Assembly: GCA_023957215.1 (NCBI GenBank)
Contig: JAMLHH010000012.1
Location: 1-64,000 of the forward strand
DNA: 64,000 nt
Source of the DNA: Chitinophagales bacterium
GTDB taxonomy: Bacteria; Bacteroidota; Bacteroidia; Chitinophagales; JADIYW01
Direction: 5' to 3'
The position numbers were made by a program, and so were the translations under genes. This document shows, piece by piece, positions 52,787 through 63,232 of the stretch. The notes beneath the pieces were generated by a model. The model saw nothing but the letters and a program-made list of their open reading frames with translations, was not told where the DNA came from and did not search any database. Position 1 is the first letter of the stretch. The number at the start of each line of letters is the position of its first letter.

Positions 52787-52876
52787 CGATTACTCATTTA
52801 TATTATAAATAAAGGAATATCCATTAATATTCCAATACTAAATGAATATCTATCTCACAATTGCCATGAGTACTCT

Positions 52877-54034
52877 TTATTGTGTGGTCGATTCTTCTTC
52901 AGGCTCTTTCAAAGTAGGCAATACCTGATCCAATGTAGAACTTAAAAGATTACCACGTAAATCTCTTGCTATAATATTTCCTTTGGGATCTAACAAGAAA
53001 TTTGCTGGAATCCCTACGATTTGGTACAATTTAATCAAAGGACTTCTCCATTTAAGCAAATCACTTACATGATTTTTCCAAACCAATCCATCCATATCTA
53101 TTCCTTTTTGCCACTGATCTTTTTTAGAATCCAATGAAACCGAAACGATGTCAAAATTTCTATCTTTAAACTGTTGATAAGCGGCTACAATATTAGGATT
53201 TTCTTGACGACACGGTTGACACCAAGATGCCCAAAAGTCTAATAAAACATATTTGCCTTGCATATCTTTCAACTGAAAGCTATCACCTTCAAAGTTAGGC
53301 AGTTCAAAGTTAGGTGCTTTCACTCCTGCCGGTAAACCATTTTTGGCTTGGCTAAGTATCTGATCCCGATAAGTATTTAACGAGATGTACCACATCGTCG
53401 CATAAGGTGCTTCAATATTTTTTTGATGAGCAATTTCTGACTGTTTGAGTAAAAAATCTATATTTTTAGGTGATGCATCCACATAGTTCAATGCAAAAGC
53501 TGCCACATCTGCATTAGCAACAGTGTCCATAAAAGTTTTTACAAACTGAGTCAACCTTTGTTTATTTTCAGTTTTAAGTTGTGTAGTTTTTTCGGCAGAC
53601 AAAGAATCTTTTATAGACAGTGAGTCTATCAATAGATATTCTTGTGTATTAGTAGTAATATACTTTTGTAAACCTTTTAACTGAATGGATTCTTTATTTC
53701 CTGAAATTTTATAATGACGGGTATCATTTTTATCCCAGTTGATTGAAATAGTTTTCCCGTCATTAGCATTGTAAAAAAATACCATTTCTTTAAGACTTTC
53801 CGTCCTCAACCGATAGAGTCCTTCATTCAAATAGAGTCTAAAAGTGACTTTTTCGTCTTTGACACGGGCAGTATCTACTATCGTTTTTTGCGGACTTGTG
53901 ACATCTTCCACATAAATAAGTTCGTTTTCAAAATTTTCAAAAGTCCCATCAATTTTTACACCATCAAACTGATGTTTACAACCAAACAAGTAGAGTGTAG
54001 CAAACAAAAAAAATATATATGATTTGATTTTCAT
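52877..54034 (-). CDS. TlpA-like thiol-disulfide lipoprotein with DUF4369-type N-domain
   Basis: This 385-residue lipoprotein has a lipobox LFGC (Cys19). Residues about 25-240 match the DUF4369 region (GTFENFENELIYVEDVTSPQ, NEGLYRLRTESLKEMVFFYN). The C-terminal thioredoxin fold has VLLDFWASWCQPCRQENPNI (CxxC) and IVGIPANFLLDPKGNIIARD (cis-Pro). It likely reduces or transfers disulfides in the periplasm. It starts 56 bp after the upstream glycosyltransferase gene stop. Confidence 0.9.
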   Translation of the reverse strand: MKIKSYIFFLFATLYLFGCKHQFDGVKIDGTFENFENELIYVEDVTSPQKTIVDTARVKDEKVTFRLYLNEGLYRLRTESLKEMVFFYNANDGKTISINWDKNDTRHYKISGNKESIQLKGLQKYITTNTQEYLLIDSLSIKDSLSAEKTTQLKTENKQRLTQFVKTFMDTVANADVAAFALNYVDASPKNIDFLLKQSEIAHQKNIEAPYATMWYISLNTYRDQILSQAKNGLPAGVKAPNFELPNFEGDSFQLKDMQGKYVLLDFWASWCQPCRQENPNIVAAYQQFKDRNFDIVSVSLDSKKDQWQKGIDMDGLVWKNHVSDLLKWRSPLIKLYQIVGIPANFLLDPKGNIIARDLRGNLLSSTLDQVLPTLKEPEEESTTQ

Positions 54035-54089
54035 TTTTTACGTTTAAAATTTAACAAGTGACAAATCTTGTAAAATTACAAGGTCAAAA

Positions 54090-55637
54090 TTAGTGATTTT
54101 CTAAATACAAGTCTATGATTTTAGTCACTTTTGCACCGTCTTGAATATAAAGTTTTCCTTTATATTGATGAAACTCTTTCATAAATGCAAAAGCTTCTTC
54201 TTCAGATGAAACAGGTTTGATAGAGCGTTTGGCATAATAAACGATTTGTGGATTACACGGATCAGATGAAGATTCGCCGCTTCTTTTCATAAAAACCATT
54301 CCATCATCTGCAATTGTAGCTTTAACTTCTTCGCCGATGTCTTTATAAATAGAATAGGCATCTCCGTTTCTACTGATTTTTCCCGGTCTGTTGATGTAAT
54401 AATAATGTCCGACTGACAAACACACAATTACTAATAAGCTAGCCAATACTTTTCCATTAGTAGTTTGTAAATCTCTAAAGGTATAATAGGTTAAAAAAGT
54501 GACTAAAAAACTTAAAAGCAAACCGTCATATAATACGGAATAATCATGTGCCAAAGTAAACTCCATAAACAAAAAGTGATACATCCATACCGGAAGAATC
54601 GACAGAATAAAAAGATACTTTTGATAAATTGAAATCTTAAACTTATCTTTTTTCGCAAGATATAATCCCAACAAACCCAAAATCATCACGAGCCAAACTC
54701 CATACCCCACAATATACCATTTCATCAATCCCCAAAACTGATGAAACAAAGTAAAAGAATGATTAGCCAAGGTAGATCGAACATTAAGACGATTAGCTTG
54801 ATATGCTATATAATTATCTAAGCCAATAAAAACGACGTATTGGTAATAAAAAATCAAAAGTACCGGAAGTCCTGATATAATCAGCGTGAATAGGATTTTT
54901 CGATATTTATCTTCTTTTAATTTAAGGACAAACAACAAAAAGATAGTTGCTCCTAACAATACTCCTATCCACTCAGTTAAAAGTAGAAGACAGAAGATAA
55001 ATCCAAATAAATACAGGGCATATTTTTTATGAATATTTAAATATAAGAATAGAAAATAAACCACAGCGACAAACAATGCTGTACCCAACACATGATGAGT
55101 ATAGCCATTCCCGAAAAACCACATTAAAACAGGTGAGAAAAGAAAAACGAGCGAACCAATTAAAGCTGACTTTTCATCAAAGCACATTTTCAAAAGACGA
55201 AAAAGCATCACAATCGTCAGAAAATGGATGATTAGATTGAAAACCTGTAAACTCAAAGGTGCAATAGGTATAAAAAACAATTTGAAAAGTAGATAAGGCA
55301 AGACATAGGAAAAACTGGGTAGTGATAGATAATAATAATCTCCATCTTTGTTACCATTTGGAATTCCTATCGGATGGCCAATTTCCTTGTCACTCGGATT
55401 TGAATAATTATATGAAGGTAAAAAGCCATGCTTGAATATGCCGTCATTATCCCAGACATCCATCGGAATTAAGAAAAAAGCAGTATTGAACTCATGATGT
55501 TTAGAAATAGGTCGATTGAGATTGGGTAAACGTATTAAAAGTGTACAAACAAAAAGAAATATGAGTACATTAAACATTTTTAATCTCATAAAAGCTATCA
55601 AAGTTTTCGTAAAATTAGAGAAATAATTTTTAGACAA
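54090..55637 (-). CDS. GT39-like membrane glycosyltransferase
   Basis: This 515-residue protein has about 12 membrane segments. The first helix is followed by RLPNLNRPISKHHEFNTAFF with an acidic residue where GT-C enzymes place the catalytic Asp/Glu. The last about 110 residues form a soluble periplasmic domain. It fits ArnT/PMT-like glycosyltransferases that use polyprenyl-phosphate sugars; donor and acceptor are unknown. An in-frame ATG 16 codons downstream (MRLKMFN) is an alternative start. It lies between TlpA and a GT2 gene. Confidence 0.75.
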   Translation of the reverse strand: MSKNYFSNFTKTLIAFMRLKMFNVLIFLFVCTLLIRLPNLNRPISKHHEFNTAFFLIPMDVWDNDGIFKHGFLPSYNYSNPSDKEIGHPIGIPNGNKDGDYYYLSLPSFSYVLPYLLFKLFFIPIAPLSLQVFNLIIHFLTIVMLFRLLKMCFDEKSALIGSLVFLFSPVLMWFFGNGYTHHVLGTALFVAVVYFLFLYLNIHKKYALYLFGFIFCLLLLTEWIGVLLGATIFLLFVLKLKEDKYRKILFTLIISGLPVLLIFYYQYVVFIGLDNYIAYQANRLNVRSTLANHSFTLFHQFWGLMKWYIVGYGVWLVMILGLLGLYLAKKDKFKISIYQKYLFILSILPVWMYHFLFMEFTLAHDYSVLYDGLLLSFLVTFLTYYTFRDLQTTNGKVLASLLVIVCLSVGHYYYINRPGKISRNGDAYSIYKDIGEEVKATIADDGMVFMKRSGESSSDPCNPQIVYYAKRSIKPVSSEEEAFAFMKEFHQYKGKLYIQDGAKVTKIIDLYLENH

Positions 55638-55807
55638 GCATAAATAGACATTTAGTTTGTCGGTAGATATCTATTCAGTCAATAGTTTATCAATGTTCGA
55701 AAAAATGATGATGAAATTTATTTTTACTACAAAGTATTTCACTAAGTACACAGAGACTATATTTTCTTTGTGTACTTAACATCTTTCGATGAGTTCTACG
55801 ATTAAAA

Positions 55808-56446
55808 TCAAAAATCCTTTGTAACTGAACTTTCATGTTCGCGGTGATAAATATATGTTGGCAAATCAGTTTTTGCAATATTATAATCTGATTGCTTTAC
55901 ACGTTCCAAAAATTGCGCATCACTCCCCATAGGAATATCTGCAAAAAGACCCAAAGTTTCTACTACGTCCTGACGGATAAAAAAAGTACCCCCGACTGCG
56001 CATTCTGAAATGTGTATTTTCTGATTAGGATAAAACATATCCGGCACATACTCATCACCGATTATCTTGATACCGCCATGTAAAAACTGCAACTGTGACT
56101 TACTCTGTAAAATCTCTTTCCGACTTGATAAATGTGTAGATTCATACTCATCATCTGAATCCAAAAAAGTGATGAATTGACCTTTTGATTTTTGAATCCC
56201 TCTATTTTTAGCAATATTAGGCCCGGCATTTTGATAGAAATAAGCTCTAATATTAGGATATTTCTCAGTGTATTCCTTTAATATTTTCTGCGTATCATCT
56301 GTACTGCCGTCATCAATGATAATAGCTTCCCAATCTTTTTCAACTTGTCTCAACAGTGATTCTAAAGCTCTTCTAAGTATAGCAGCCCGATTATATGTTG
56401 TAATAATAACAGAAAAAAAAGGGATAGTGCTTTGATTATTTTCCAC
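55808..56446 (-). CDS. Family 2 glycosyltransferase
   Basis: This 212-residue protein has a GT-A fold: FFSVIITTYNRAAILRRALE, IIIDDGSTDDTQKILKEY, NRGIQKSKGQFITFLDSDDE (DxD-type metal site) and a C-terminal SDAQFLERVKQSDYNIAKTD. It transfers a sugar from a nucleotide donor in surface-polysaccharide synthesis. It is short (family usually 250-330) and ends without a membrane helix, so the end may be truncated. 170 bp separate it from the GT39 gene. Confidence 0.85.
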   Translation of the reverse strand: MENNQSTIPFFSVIITTYNRAAILRRALESLLRQVEKDWEAIIIDDGSTDDTQKILKEYTEKYPNIRAYFYQNAGPNIAKNRGIQKSKGQFITFLDSDDEYESTHLSSRKEILQSKSQLQFLHGGIKIIGDEYVPDMFYPNQKIHISECAVGGTFFIRQDVVETLGLFADIPMGSDAQFLERVKQSDYNIAKTDLPTYIYHREHESSVTKDF

Positions 56447-56604
56447 AAAAATCTAAACTAAGAAATTTTATAAATTAAAACAATTTGACAAACTAATATT
56501 AGAGACACGCCCAAAATACATTAAAGAATTCGAGAATGGGAAATTTGAAAATGTACCCTCATAAACATTCGCCAATAAGTTTAGCCGTGAGATGATTACC
56601 AACA

Positions 56605-56632
56605 AAAAAGCTGTCCAAACGGACAGCTTTTT
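56605..56632 (-). terminator. Intrinsic terminator after the fadJ-like gene
   Basis: A perfect 12-bp stem (AAAAAGCTGTCC with GGACAGCTTTTT) with an AAAC loop and T-rich flanks, 21 bp after the fadJ-like stop on the minus strand. Confidence 0.88.
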
Positions 56633-56652
56633 TTATAATCAGAATTTACCGA

Positions 56653-58769
56653 CTACTTAAAGATTTCGCCCTTTGCAGCTTTATCTTTTAGTAATTGAGG
56701 TACAGCAAATCTATCACCGTACTTCGCTTGTAACTCTTCTGCTCTTTTGATAAACTTATCAAAACCATAAGCATTTACAAATTGGAGTGTACCACCTTGA
56801 TAAGGTGCAAAACCCCAACCGAAGATAGAACCGATATTAGCATCTGCGACACTTTCTATCACACCTTCTTCTACACATCTTACAGTTTCGATAGCTTGGA
56901 TAAACAATAATCTATCAATGATTTCTTGTTGAGCTAAAGGTTCTGCTTGTTCAAACAAGTTGTTCAAACCTGGCCATAAGAATTTTTTACTGCCTTCCGG
57001 ATATTCGTAGAAACCAGCACCTGCAGCTTTACCTTTTCTGTCAAGGTTGATTAATTTATCAATCACTACATAAGCCGGATGATCCGGAATAGATTTACCT
57101 TCTGCTTCAAAATCTTTGATAGTTTGCTTTCTAATGTGGTCAATAAGAGAAATACTGACTTCATCAGTCAAAGCTAACGGCCCTACCGGCATACCTGCTT
57201 GATGACCTGTATTTTCTACATATTGCGGATTTTGTCCTTCACCTATCATAGCGATACCTTCTAATACATAAGTAGAGAATACTCTGGAAGTATAGAATCC
57301 ACGGCTATCATTGACAACGATAGGAGTTTTTCCAATTTGTTTTACATAGTCAAAAGCTTTAGCTAAAGTCTCATCATCCGTTTTTTCGCCTTTGATAATC
57401 TCTACCAATGGCATTTTATCTACCGGTGAGAAAAAGTGAATACCGATGAATTTCTCCGGTCTTACAGATGCTTTTGCAAGTCCTGTAATCGGTAGGGTAG
57501 AAGTGTTAGAAGCATAAACTCCGGTAGAATCCATCACTGCTTCGCACTCTTTGGTTACATTACCTTTGATTTCACGATCTTCAAAAACAGCTTCAATAAT
57601 CAAGTCAGCTCCGGCTACTGCATTCGCATCATCCGTTGCAATAATTCTGTCAAGTACTTCTTGAGCTTTTTCTTTGGTCATTTTACCTTTCTTCACTCTC
57701 TTATTGACGAGCATTTCAGAATAAGCTTTTCCTTTTTCAGCTCTTTCCATCGTAGTATCTCTCAATATCACTTCGATACCTGCCATAGCAGAAACATAAG
57801 CGATACCACTTCCCATCATCCCAGCACCGATAACACCGAGTTTTTTAGTGACTTGTTTTTCTACACCTTTAGGACGGCTTCCTCCACCATTGATTTTATT
57901 GAGATTAAACCAAAATGCATTGGTCATATTTTTAGAAACTTGTCCGGTAGCTAAATATGTGAAATATCTAGATTCAATTCTAGAAGCAGTGTCGATATCT
58001 ACTACAGAACCTTCAGCTACAGATGCGATGATAGCAATAGGAGCAGGGTAGTTTCCATAAGTTTTCTTTCTAGCCATAGCCGGAACGATAGGAATCATTC
58101 CTGCAATTTTAGGGCTTCGGGTATTTCCACCCGGATATTTAAAACTTTTGTCATCCCAAGGATTTTTAGCATTCGGATTGGCTTTGATCCATTCTTTTGC
58201 TTTCGCTATCATTTCTTCCGGAGTTTCTGCTAAATCATCTACTAATTTAGCTCTCAAAGCAGCTTCAGCTTTTAACTTTTTACCTTCAGTCAAAAATGGC
58301 AAACTGTCTTGCAAACCTAACATTCTGGGTAATCTTACAGTACCACCGCCACCGGGCAGTAAACCGAGCATCACCTCCGGTAAACCAAATTCTGCTTTAG
58401 GGTTTTTCAGTGCAATTCTGTGATGACAAGCTAATGCTAATTCGTATCCTCCACCTAATGCAGCACCGTTTAAAGCAGCTACCACAGGTTTCCGATAGTT
58501 TAGCGTTCTTAAACCTCTTTGAGTTCTTCACTATATTGAAGATATATTCAGCGGTAGCATTTTTAAGCATTTTCTAAGTCAGCTCCAGCTAAAAATGTAG
58601 ATTTTGCAGAAGTGATCACCAATTCGGCAAGATTTTCTTCTTTTTGTAACTTTTCTATCGTTTCAGCAAGTAAGTTACCGAAATCTTCATTGATGACATT
58701 CGCAGAACGTCCCTGCATATCCATCGTTACAGTTACTATATTATCTTGATCTTTTTCGTATATAAACAT
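56653..58769 (-). pseudogene. FadJ/FadB-like enoyl-CoA hydratase/3-hydroxyacyl-CoA dehydrogenase, frameshifted
   Basis: The ATG at 58769 begins the hydratase part (FIYEKDQDNIVTVTMDMQGR, TSAKSTFLAGADLENA, then TAA). Between about 58575 and 58490 the reading jumps through other frames (MLKNATAEYIFNIV, EELKEV, LRTL), then continues from [20 protein letters not shown]. The rest (610 residues) is intact: [20 protein letters not shown] (NAD site), [28 protein letters not shown] and the C-terminal [13 protein letters not shown]. Repaired length about 705, normal for the trifunctional alpha subunit of beta-oxidation. The missing bases are mostly in homopolymers (GG, TTTT, AAA), so sequencing or assembly error is as likely as true decay. 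Confidence 0.85.
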
Positions 58770-58797
58770 GAATTTACTTTTTAGAATATTTTAAAAT

Positions 58798-60005
58798 TTA
58801 TACTCTTTCGATAATAGTAGTGACACCCATACCGCCACCTATACATAATGTAACAAGTGCAGTGTTTTGATCTCTACGTTCTATTTCATCCAAAGCGGTA
58901 CCTAAAATCATTGCGCCGGTAGCACCGAGTGGGTGACCCAAAGCAATCGCACCACCATTGACATTTAATTTATCCATAGGTACATTGATGTCTTTTTGTA
59001 GTCTCAAGACCGCTGCCGCAAAAGCTTCGTTCATTTCTACTACATCAATATCATTAATGGTCATACCTGCTTTTTTCAAAGCCAATTGTGAAGCTGGTCC
59101 AGGACCTACCAACATGATAGTAGGTTCAGCAGATGTGTGAGCTGCCATTCTGATTCTTGCTCTTGGTTTTAAACCTAATTCTTGACCTTTTTCTTTAGTC
59201 CCAATCAATACTAAAGCTGCACCATCTACAATACCAGATGAGTTGCCAGCGTGATGTACGTGATTGATTTTAGAAAGGTGTGGATATCTTTGAAGTGCTA
59301 CTGCATCAAATCCCATTTCTCCTGGCATTTGGAATGAAGGAGATAATTTAGCCAAATCTTCTAAAGTAGTACCTGGTCTATTAAATTCATCTTCTGCCAA
59401 AATAGTCAATCCATTGATGTCTTTAATTGGAATGATAGACTTGTCGAAATAGCCTTCTGCTTTAGCTTTTGCTGCTCTCTGTTGAGATAATACAGCGTAG
59501 CTATCTAAATCTTCACGAGAAAAACCTTCTAAGGTAGCTATCAAATCCGCACTTACACCTTGTGGTACAAAGTAAGAATTGTAATTCGTCATAGGGTCTA
59601 AAAACCATGCTCCACCGTCAGAACCCATTGGGATTCTAGACATAGATTCCACTCCACCTGCAACGATTAAATCATGCCAGCCTGAGCGTACTTTTTCTCG
59701 CAGCAGTATTTGCTGCTTCGGTGCGCAGATGCACAAAAACGATTGATTTGCATACCGCAGACACTATCATCCCAACCAGCTGCGCGTGCCGCTACTCTAG
59801 CGATATCTGCTCCCTGATCACCGATAGGAGTGACACATCCTAAGATGATATCTTCTACTTCTTTGGTGTCAAAATCATTTCTCTCTTGTAAAGCTTTCAA
59901 CAAGGTTGTAACCAAGTTGATAGGCTGTACTTCATGTAATGAGCCATTCTTTTTACCTTTTCCTCTAGGCGTCCTGATGGCATCGAAAATATAGGCTTCT
60001 GTCAT
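58798..60005 (-). pseudogene. Acetyl-CoA acyltransferase (thiolase), frameshifted
   Basis: From the ATG at 60005 the sequence is AYIFDAIRTPRGKGKKNGSL, GCVTPIGDQGADIARVAARA and MQINRFCAS (active-site Cys); near 59690-59735 the frame shifts, and the rest continues as [60 protein letters not shown] (His) and [17 protein letters not shown] (Cys/Gly). The shift falls on the FCASGxEA loop just after the nucleophile. Repaired length is about 402. It is upstream of the fadJ-like gene by 28 bp in a beta-oxidation operon. As with fadJ, an indel cluster suggests either decay or error. Confidence 0.85.
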
Positions 60006-60032
60006 AAATATTAAATTATTTTATTATTTGAA

Positions 60033-60055
60033 CAAACGTTTGGTAAACAAACTTA
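60033..60055 (-). promoter_or_regulatory. Promoter and palindromic operator of the beta-oxidation operon
   Basis: On the minus strand TAAGTTTG (60048-60055) is a TAnnTTTG box. Five bases downstream lies a perfect 10-bp palindrome CAAACGTTTG (60033-60042), extended as ACCAAACGTTTGTT. A palindrome over the start point of a fatty acid degradation operon fits a TetR/FadR-type repressor site. The IS1380 element ends 54 bp upstream. Confidence 0.5.
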
Positions 60056-60109
60056 AAGAATTTTTCACAAAAACATAATTCTCAAATATAAAACTAACAT
60101 TTCTATTAA

Positions 60110-61680
60110 ACCCAATAATCGCAACGGCAACATTAAGGATACAATTTCCCTTTACAACTCAAAAATACAGTAACGGAATGCCTTTTTCGGATTTTATATG
60201 CTGAAATCGTGATTTTTAAGCATAAAATCCCTTACCCGGATTGGGGGAAATTTCTTTTGCCCGTAAAAAGTTGTTTAGATAATGAGAGGGCGGTATTTTT
60301 TGGAACTGAACAGTACCAGAACCGTTTGCGTACGGCGTACAAACTTGGCACAGACGCAAATATATTTTGATAAAGACTCGTTTGGTACGATGTTGTATTT
60401 CAATGCCTCTACTCTGTTTTTCACTAAAACAGACTTTATCCATTCAAAAAAAATATTGCTGCAAACTACCATCAGACCGATAAACCGTGTTGGTGTCCAA
60501 GTCCATAAAGGCAAACGATGAATATTGAAGTCATTAAGAAGGTTTTTATTGTTGTTCTCGGAATCGTTTCCTTCTTGTTGTAAAATCCTTATCACGTCTA
60601 AGTTGCTCATTTCCATATTATTGGTGATTATTCCGTAATAAGTGTAGCTGTGTTCAGGAAAAAGATTGGGATGGCTTTCTGTTATCCTGCTTCTAGTTAC
60701 CACAACCCTGTACTCTTTCTCACCCTGAAATGGAGCGTATCTTATGTTTGCCACTTCTTTGTTTTCGTAATTTACTTCTACGTTTTCCCAGTTTTTCTCT
60801 TCAATGCAAATGCTTCTAAAACCTGCACTGGTGACGTTTCTGATGTAAAAATGTTCAACATTTTCTTCCAAAACAGCAATCACGCCTTTTTGGTAGGATG
60901 CTGCATCACCTCGGAAGGATTTAATACTGATACTATTGTCTTTCAAATTTTTAAAACAATTTTCCAGTGCTTGTTCTTGGGCATACTTTGCGGGTGTATT
61001 TCCGTTTCTGTTTTCAAAATAAACGGTGTTGCTTCCAATATTTGCAAAACAGGGATGATAGGCTTTGGTCATTTTGTACGAGGTTTTCGCATCTTGTTTA
61101 TTGTTGTTCAAGACGACGTTGTCAAAATCCAAAACATAGTCTTTTACATCCGGCTTTAACAATCCTAAATTCACACAAATACCTGCCAATAAGCTGTTTA
61201 TGTTTTTGTTATAATTGATTTGATGCGTAGTGTTGTTTTCTGTAACAACTATTTTATTCGGTACTTTTAATTTCTGAAAAGCATATTCCACCGTATCATG
61301 AGAAGGAATTGAATCTTTCATGTTTTGTGCAATTTGTTCTTTTAGGTGCTTTAGATCCGAAACAAATTCACCGTTGCAAAGTGAATTTTTAAGTAGAGAA
61401 AGAATGATGTCCGAATACGCATATTTTGCTCTATAATTGCGAAAACCCAATGTCCTGTCAATTAGACTATGAACATTACTTTGTTTCAACAAAGAATTGA
61501 TGAAATTTAAACCTCCAAAAGGAGTGATGTTTTGAGAAGAATGTCTAATTTTATCCACGGTACATATTTTTTGTGTAGTAACTTTAAATATACACCTTTT
61601 AGGTGAAACCTAAAAGCCTCGCAGTCCTTTTATTTTAAAGGGATTGCAGAGGTTTTTGTTTTTCTGTTGCGATTTTGGGG
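60110..61680 (-). mobile_element. Complete IS1380-family element
   Basis: Left end ACCCAATAATCGCAAC (60110) and right end, reversed, CCCCAAAATCGCAAC (61680) form an imperfect terminal inverted repeat of about 15 bp. TTAA stands directly outside each end (60106-60109 and 61681-61684), a likely 4-bp target duplication. Between the right end and the transposase are two hairpins: CTTTTAGGT/ACCTAAAAG at 61596-61616 and a GC-richer stem with T5 tail at about 61617-61657, which would block outside transcription from entering the transposase. A truncated copy is at 13650-14017. Confidence 0.88.
60275..61558 (-). CDS. IS1380-family transposase
   Basis: This 427-residue DDE transposase begins DKIRHSSQNITPFGGLNFIN. 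The catalytic residues fit VLDFDNVVLNNNKQD (Asp), SFRGDAASYQKGVI (Asp) and the acidic residue in EGNDSENNNKNLLNDFNIHR (Glu). The end KFVRRTQTVLVLFSSKKYRP matches the usual IS1380 C-terminus, so it is full length and probably active. Confidence 0.9.
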   Translation of the reverse strand: MDKIRHSSQNITPFGGLNFINSLLKQSNVHSLIDRTLGFRNYRAKYAYSDIILSLLKNSLCNGEFVSDLKHLKEQIAQNMKDSIPSHDTVEYAFQKLKVPNKIVVTENNTTHQINYNKNINSLLAGICVNLGLLKPDVKDYVLDFDNVVLNNNKQDAKTSYKMTKAYHPCFANIGSNTVYFENRNGNTPAKYAQEQALENCFKNLKDNSISIKSFRGDAASYQKGVIAVLEENVEHFYIRNVTSAGFRSICIEEKNWENVEVNYENKEVANIRYAPFQGEKEYRVVVTRSRITESHPNLFPEHSYTYYGIITNNMEMSNLDVIRILQQEGNDSENNNKNLLNDFNIHRLPLWTWTPTRFIGLMVVCSNIFFEWIKSVLVKNRVEALKYNIVPNESLSKYICVCAKFVRRTQTVLVLFSSKKYRPLII

Positions 61681-61832
61681 TTAAAAATAATTTGTTTTGA
61701 GTAGAGAGATTTTTGCAGTAAGTATTGTGATTATCTTTTGGTTTTGATGATAGTCTGACTAAAATTTTTACATTGGTATATTGATTCATTGGTACATCTC
61801 ATTACATTTTAATTAACATTTCTAAAACTCCG

Positions 61833-61862
61833 TTGGAAAACTATACTAATATTGTAACTTTG
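61833..61862 (+). promoter_or_regulatory. nusB operon promoter
   Basis: TTG at 61833-61835 and TAACTTTG at 61855-61862 are 19 bp apart, the best full match to the Bacteroidota TTG-N19-TAnnTTTG consensus in the window. The start codon at 61885 is 22 bp downstream. Confidence 0.75.
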
Positions 61863-61884
61863 CGCACCAAAGAGTTCTTCATAT

Positions 61885-62838
61885 ATGATTAGCAGACATA
61901 GTGTACGTGTAAAAGTAATGCAAGCAGTTTATGCTTATGAGAGAAGTGAAGATGCATTGCCGTCCACGTTTAAAAAACAATTGCAAAAGAGTATAGATTC
62001 TGCGGATGCCTTATATACTTATTTTCTTTATTGTATTAGAGAAGTCGTCAATAAAGTGGATAAAGTTTCAGGAATCAAAGCTTCCAAGTTTTTACCGACA
62101 GATGAAGACAAAAATTATAGTACTAAGATTTTATCAAACTACTTTATTCATCTACTCAACACGGATGAAGCTTACCAAAAGTCACTAAAAGCAACAGGTC
62201 TGAGTCATCAATTAGATGGAAATCCCATCGTCCACCAATTGTATAAACAAATGGTTGCAACAGATTTTTATCGGGAATATATTGATAATGAATCGACGAA
62301 TATAAAAGACGAGAAAAAAATTATAGAGCTGATTATCAATAATATATTATTGTCAAATGAATTATTTGAAGGACATTTAGATGAAGTTTTTCCGTCTTGG
62401 GAAGAAGATGCAGCATTTGTTTTAGATGAAATTAAAGAACTGATAAAAAAATCTAAGACAGAATTAAAACTTCATACCGATAAAGCTTCTACGAAAAATA
62501 AGATAGATGAATTGCTCGATTTTTCCACTAAACTTTTTGACAAAGTATTGTATTATAAAGAGATACATGTAGAAGAGATAGAACCCTATCTTAAAAATTG
62601 GGATATAGAAAGGATTTCGGTAGTAGATATGATAATTATTAGGATGGGGCTGACCGAATTTACGGATTTTCCTTCTATCCCTGTCAAAGTGACGATGAAT
62701 GAATATATAGAAATGGCTAAAAATTATAGCTCACCTAAAAGCAAAGACTTTATCAATGGAGTTTTGGATAGGATGATGAAAGATATGGAGAAAGAAGATA
62801 AGATAGTGAAAATAGGAAGAGGATTAATCAATAAATAA
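61885..62838 (+). CDS. nusB: Transcription antitermination factor NusB
   Basis: This 317-residue protein is the long Bacteroidota type of NusB, with a family N-terminus (SRHSVRVKVMQAVYAYERSE), a middle extension of about 160 residues, and the C-terminal helical NusB core (YLKNWDIERISVVDMIIIRM, GLTEFTDFPSIPVKVTMNEY, SSPKSKDFINGVLDRMM). It binds boxA RNA with S10 and helps rRNA transcription. It is the first of the nusB-yajC-coaE-trxB run. Confidence 0.92.
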   Translation: MISRHSVRVKVMQAVYAYERSEDALPSTFKKQLQKSIDSADALYTYFLYCIREVVNKVDKVSGIKASKFLPTDEDKNYSTKILSNYFIHLLNTDEAYQKSLKATGLSHQLDGNPIVHQLYKQMVATDFYREYIDNESTNIKDEKKIIELIINNILLSNELFEGHLDEVFPSWEEDAAFVLDEIKELIKKSKTELKLHTDKASTKNKIDELLDFSTKLFDKVLYYKEIHVEEIEPYLKNWDIERISVVDMIIIRMGLTEFTDFPSIPVKVTMNEYIEMAKNYSSPKSKDFINGVLDRMMKDMEKEDKIVKIGRGLINK

Positions 62839-62896
62839 TTTGAAAATTTGAATCGAATCATAAAGTAATTGTATTTTTAAAGACTAAAAACAAGGA

Positions 62897-63220
62897 ATGA
62901 AATCAATATTTTTTTTACAGGCCGCAGGTGCCGGAGGAGGTGCGATGACACCTTTAATTTTTATGGCGGGAATGTTTGCTGTGATGTATTTTTTTATGAT
63001 ACGTCCACAACAAAAGAAAGCCAAAGAACAAAGAAAATGGGTAGATGAGCTACAAAAAGGAGATAAAGTGGTGACAGCATCCGGTCTCCACGGTGTTATC
63101 AAACAAGTATCTCCGGATAATCCGGTAATAGTTTTGGAGATTGCTGTCAATACACAAGTGAAAATTGACAAATCAGCAGTTTCTTTGGACATGACAAAAT
63201 CATCTTATCCTACTGCATAA
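62897..63220 (+). CDS. yajC: Preprotein translocase subunit YajC
   Basis: This 107-residue inner-membrane protein has one helix (PLIFMAGMFAVMYFFMIRPQ) followed by QKKAKEQRKWVDELQKGDKV and the VTASGLHGVIKQV beta motif. It is an accessory part of the SecDF-YajC complex. An AGGA sits just before the ATG. It follows nusB after 58 bp, the usual Bacteroidota order. Confidence 0.93.
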   Translation: MKSIFFLQAAGAGGGAMTPLIFMAGMFAVMYFFMIRPQQKKAKEQRKWVDELQKGDKVVTASGLHGVIKQVSPDNPVIVLEIAVNTQVKIDKSAVSLDMTKSSYPTA

Positions 63221-63232
63221 AATTTTGATACT

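Noticed and set aside
60216-60443. 75-residue minus-strand frame at the transposase end, suggesting a frameshifted transposase
   Set aside because: The transposase main frame already ends with the normal IS1380 C-terminus, so this is only an overlapping frame.
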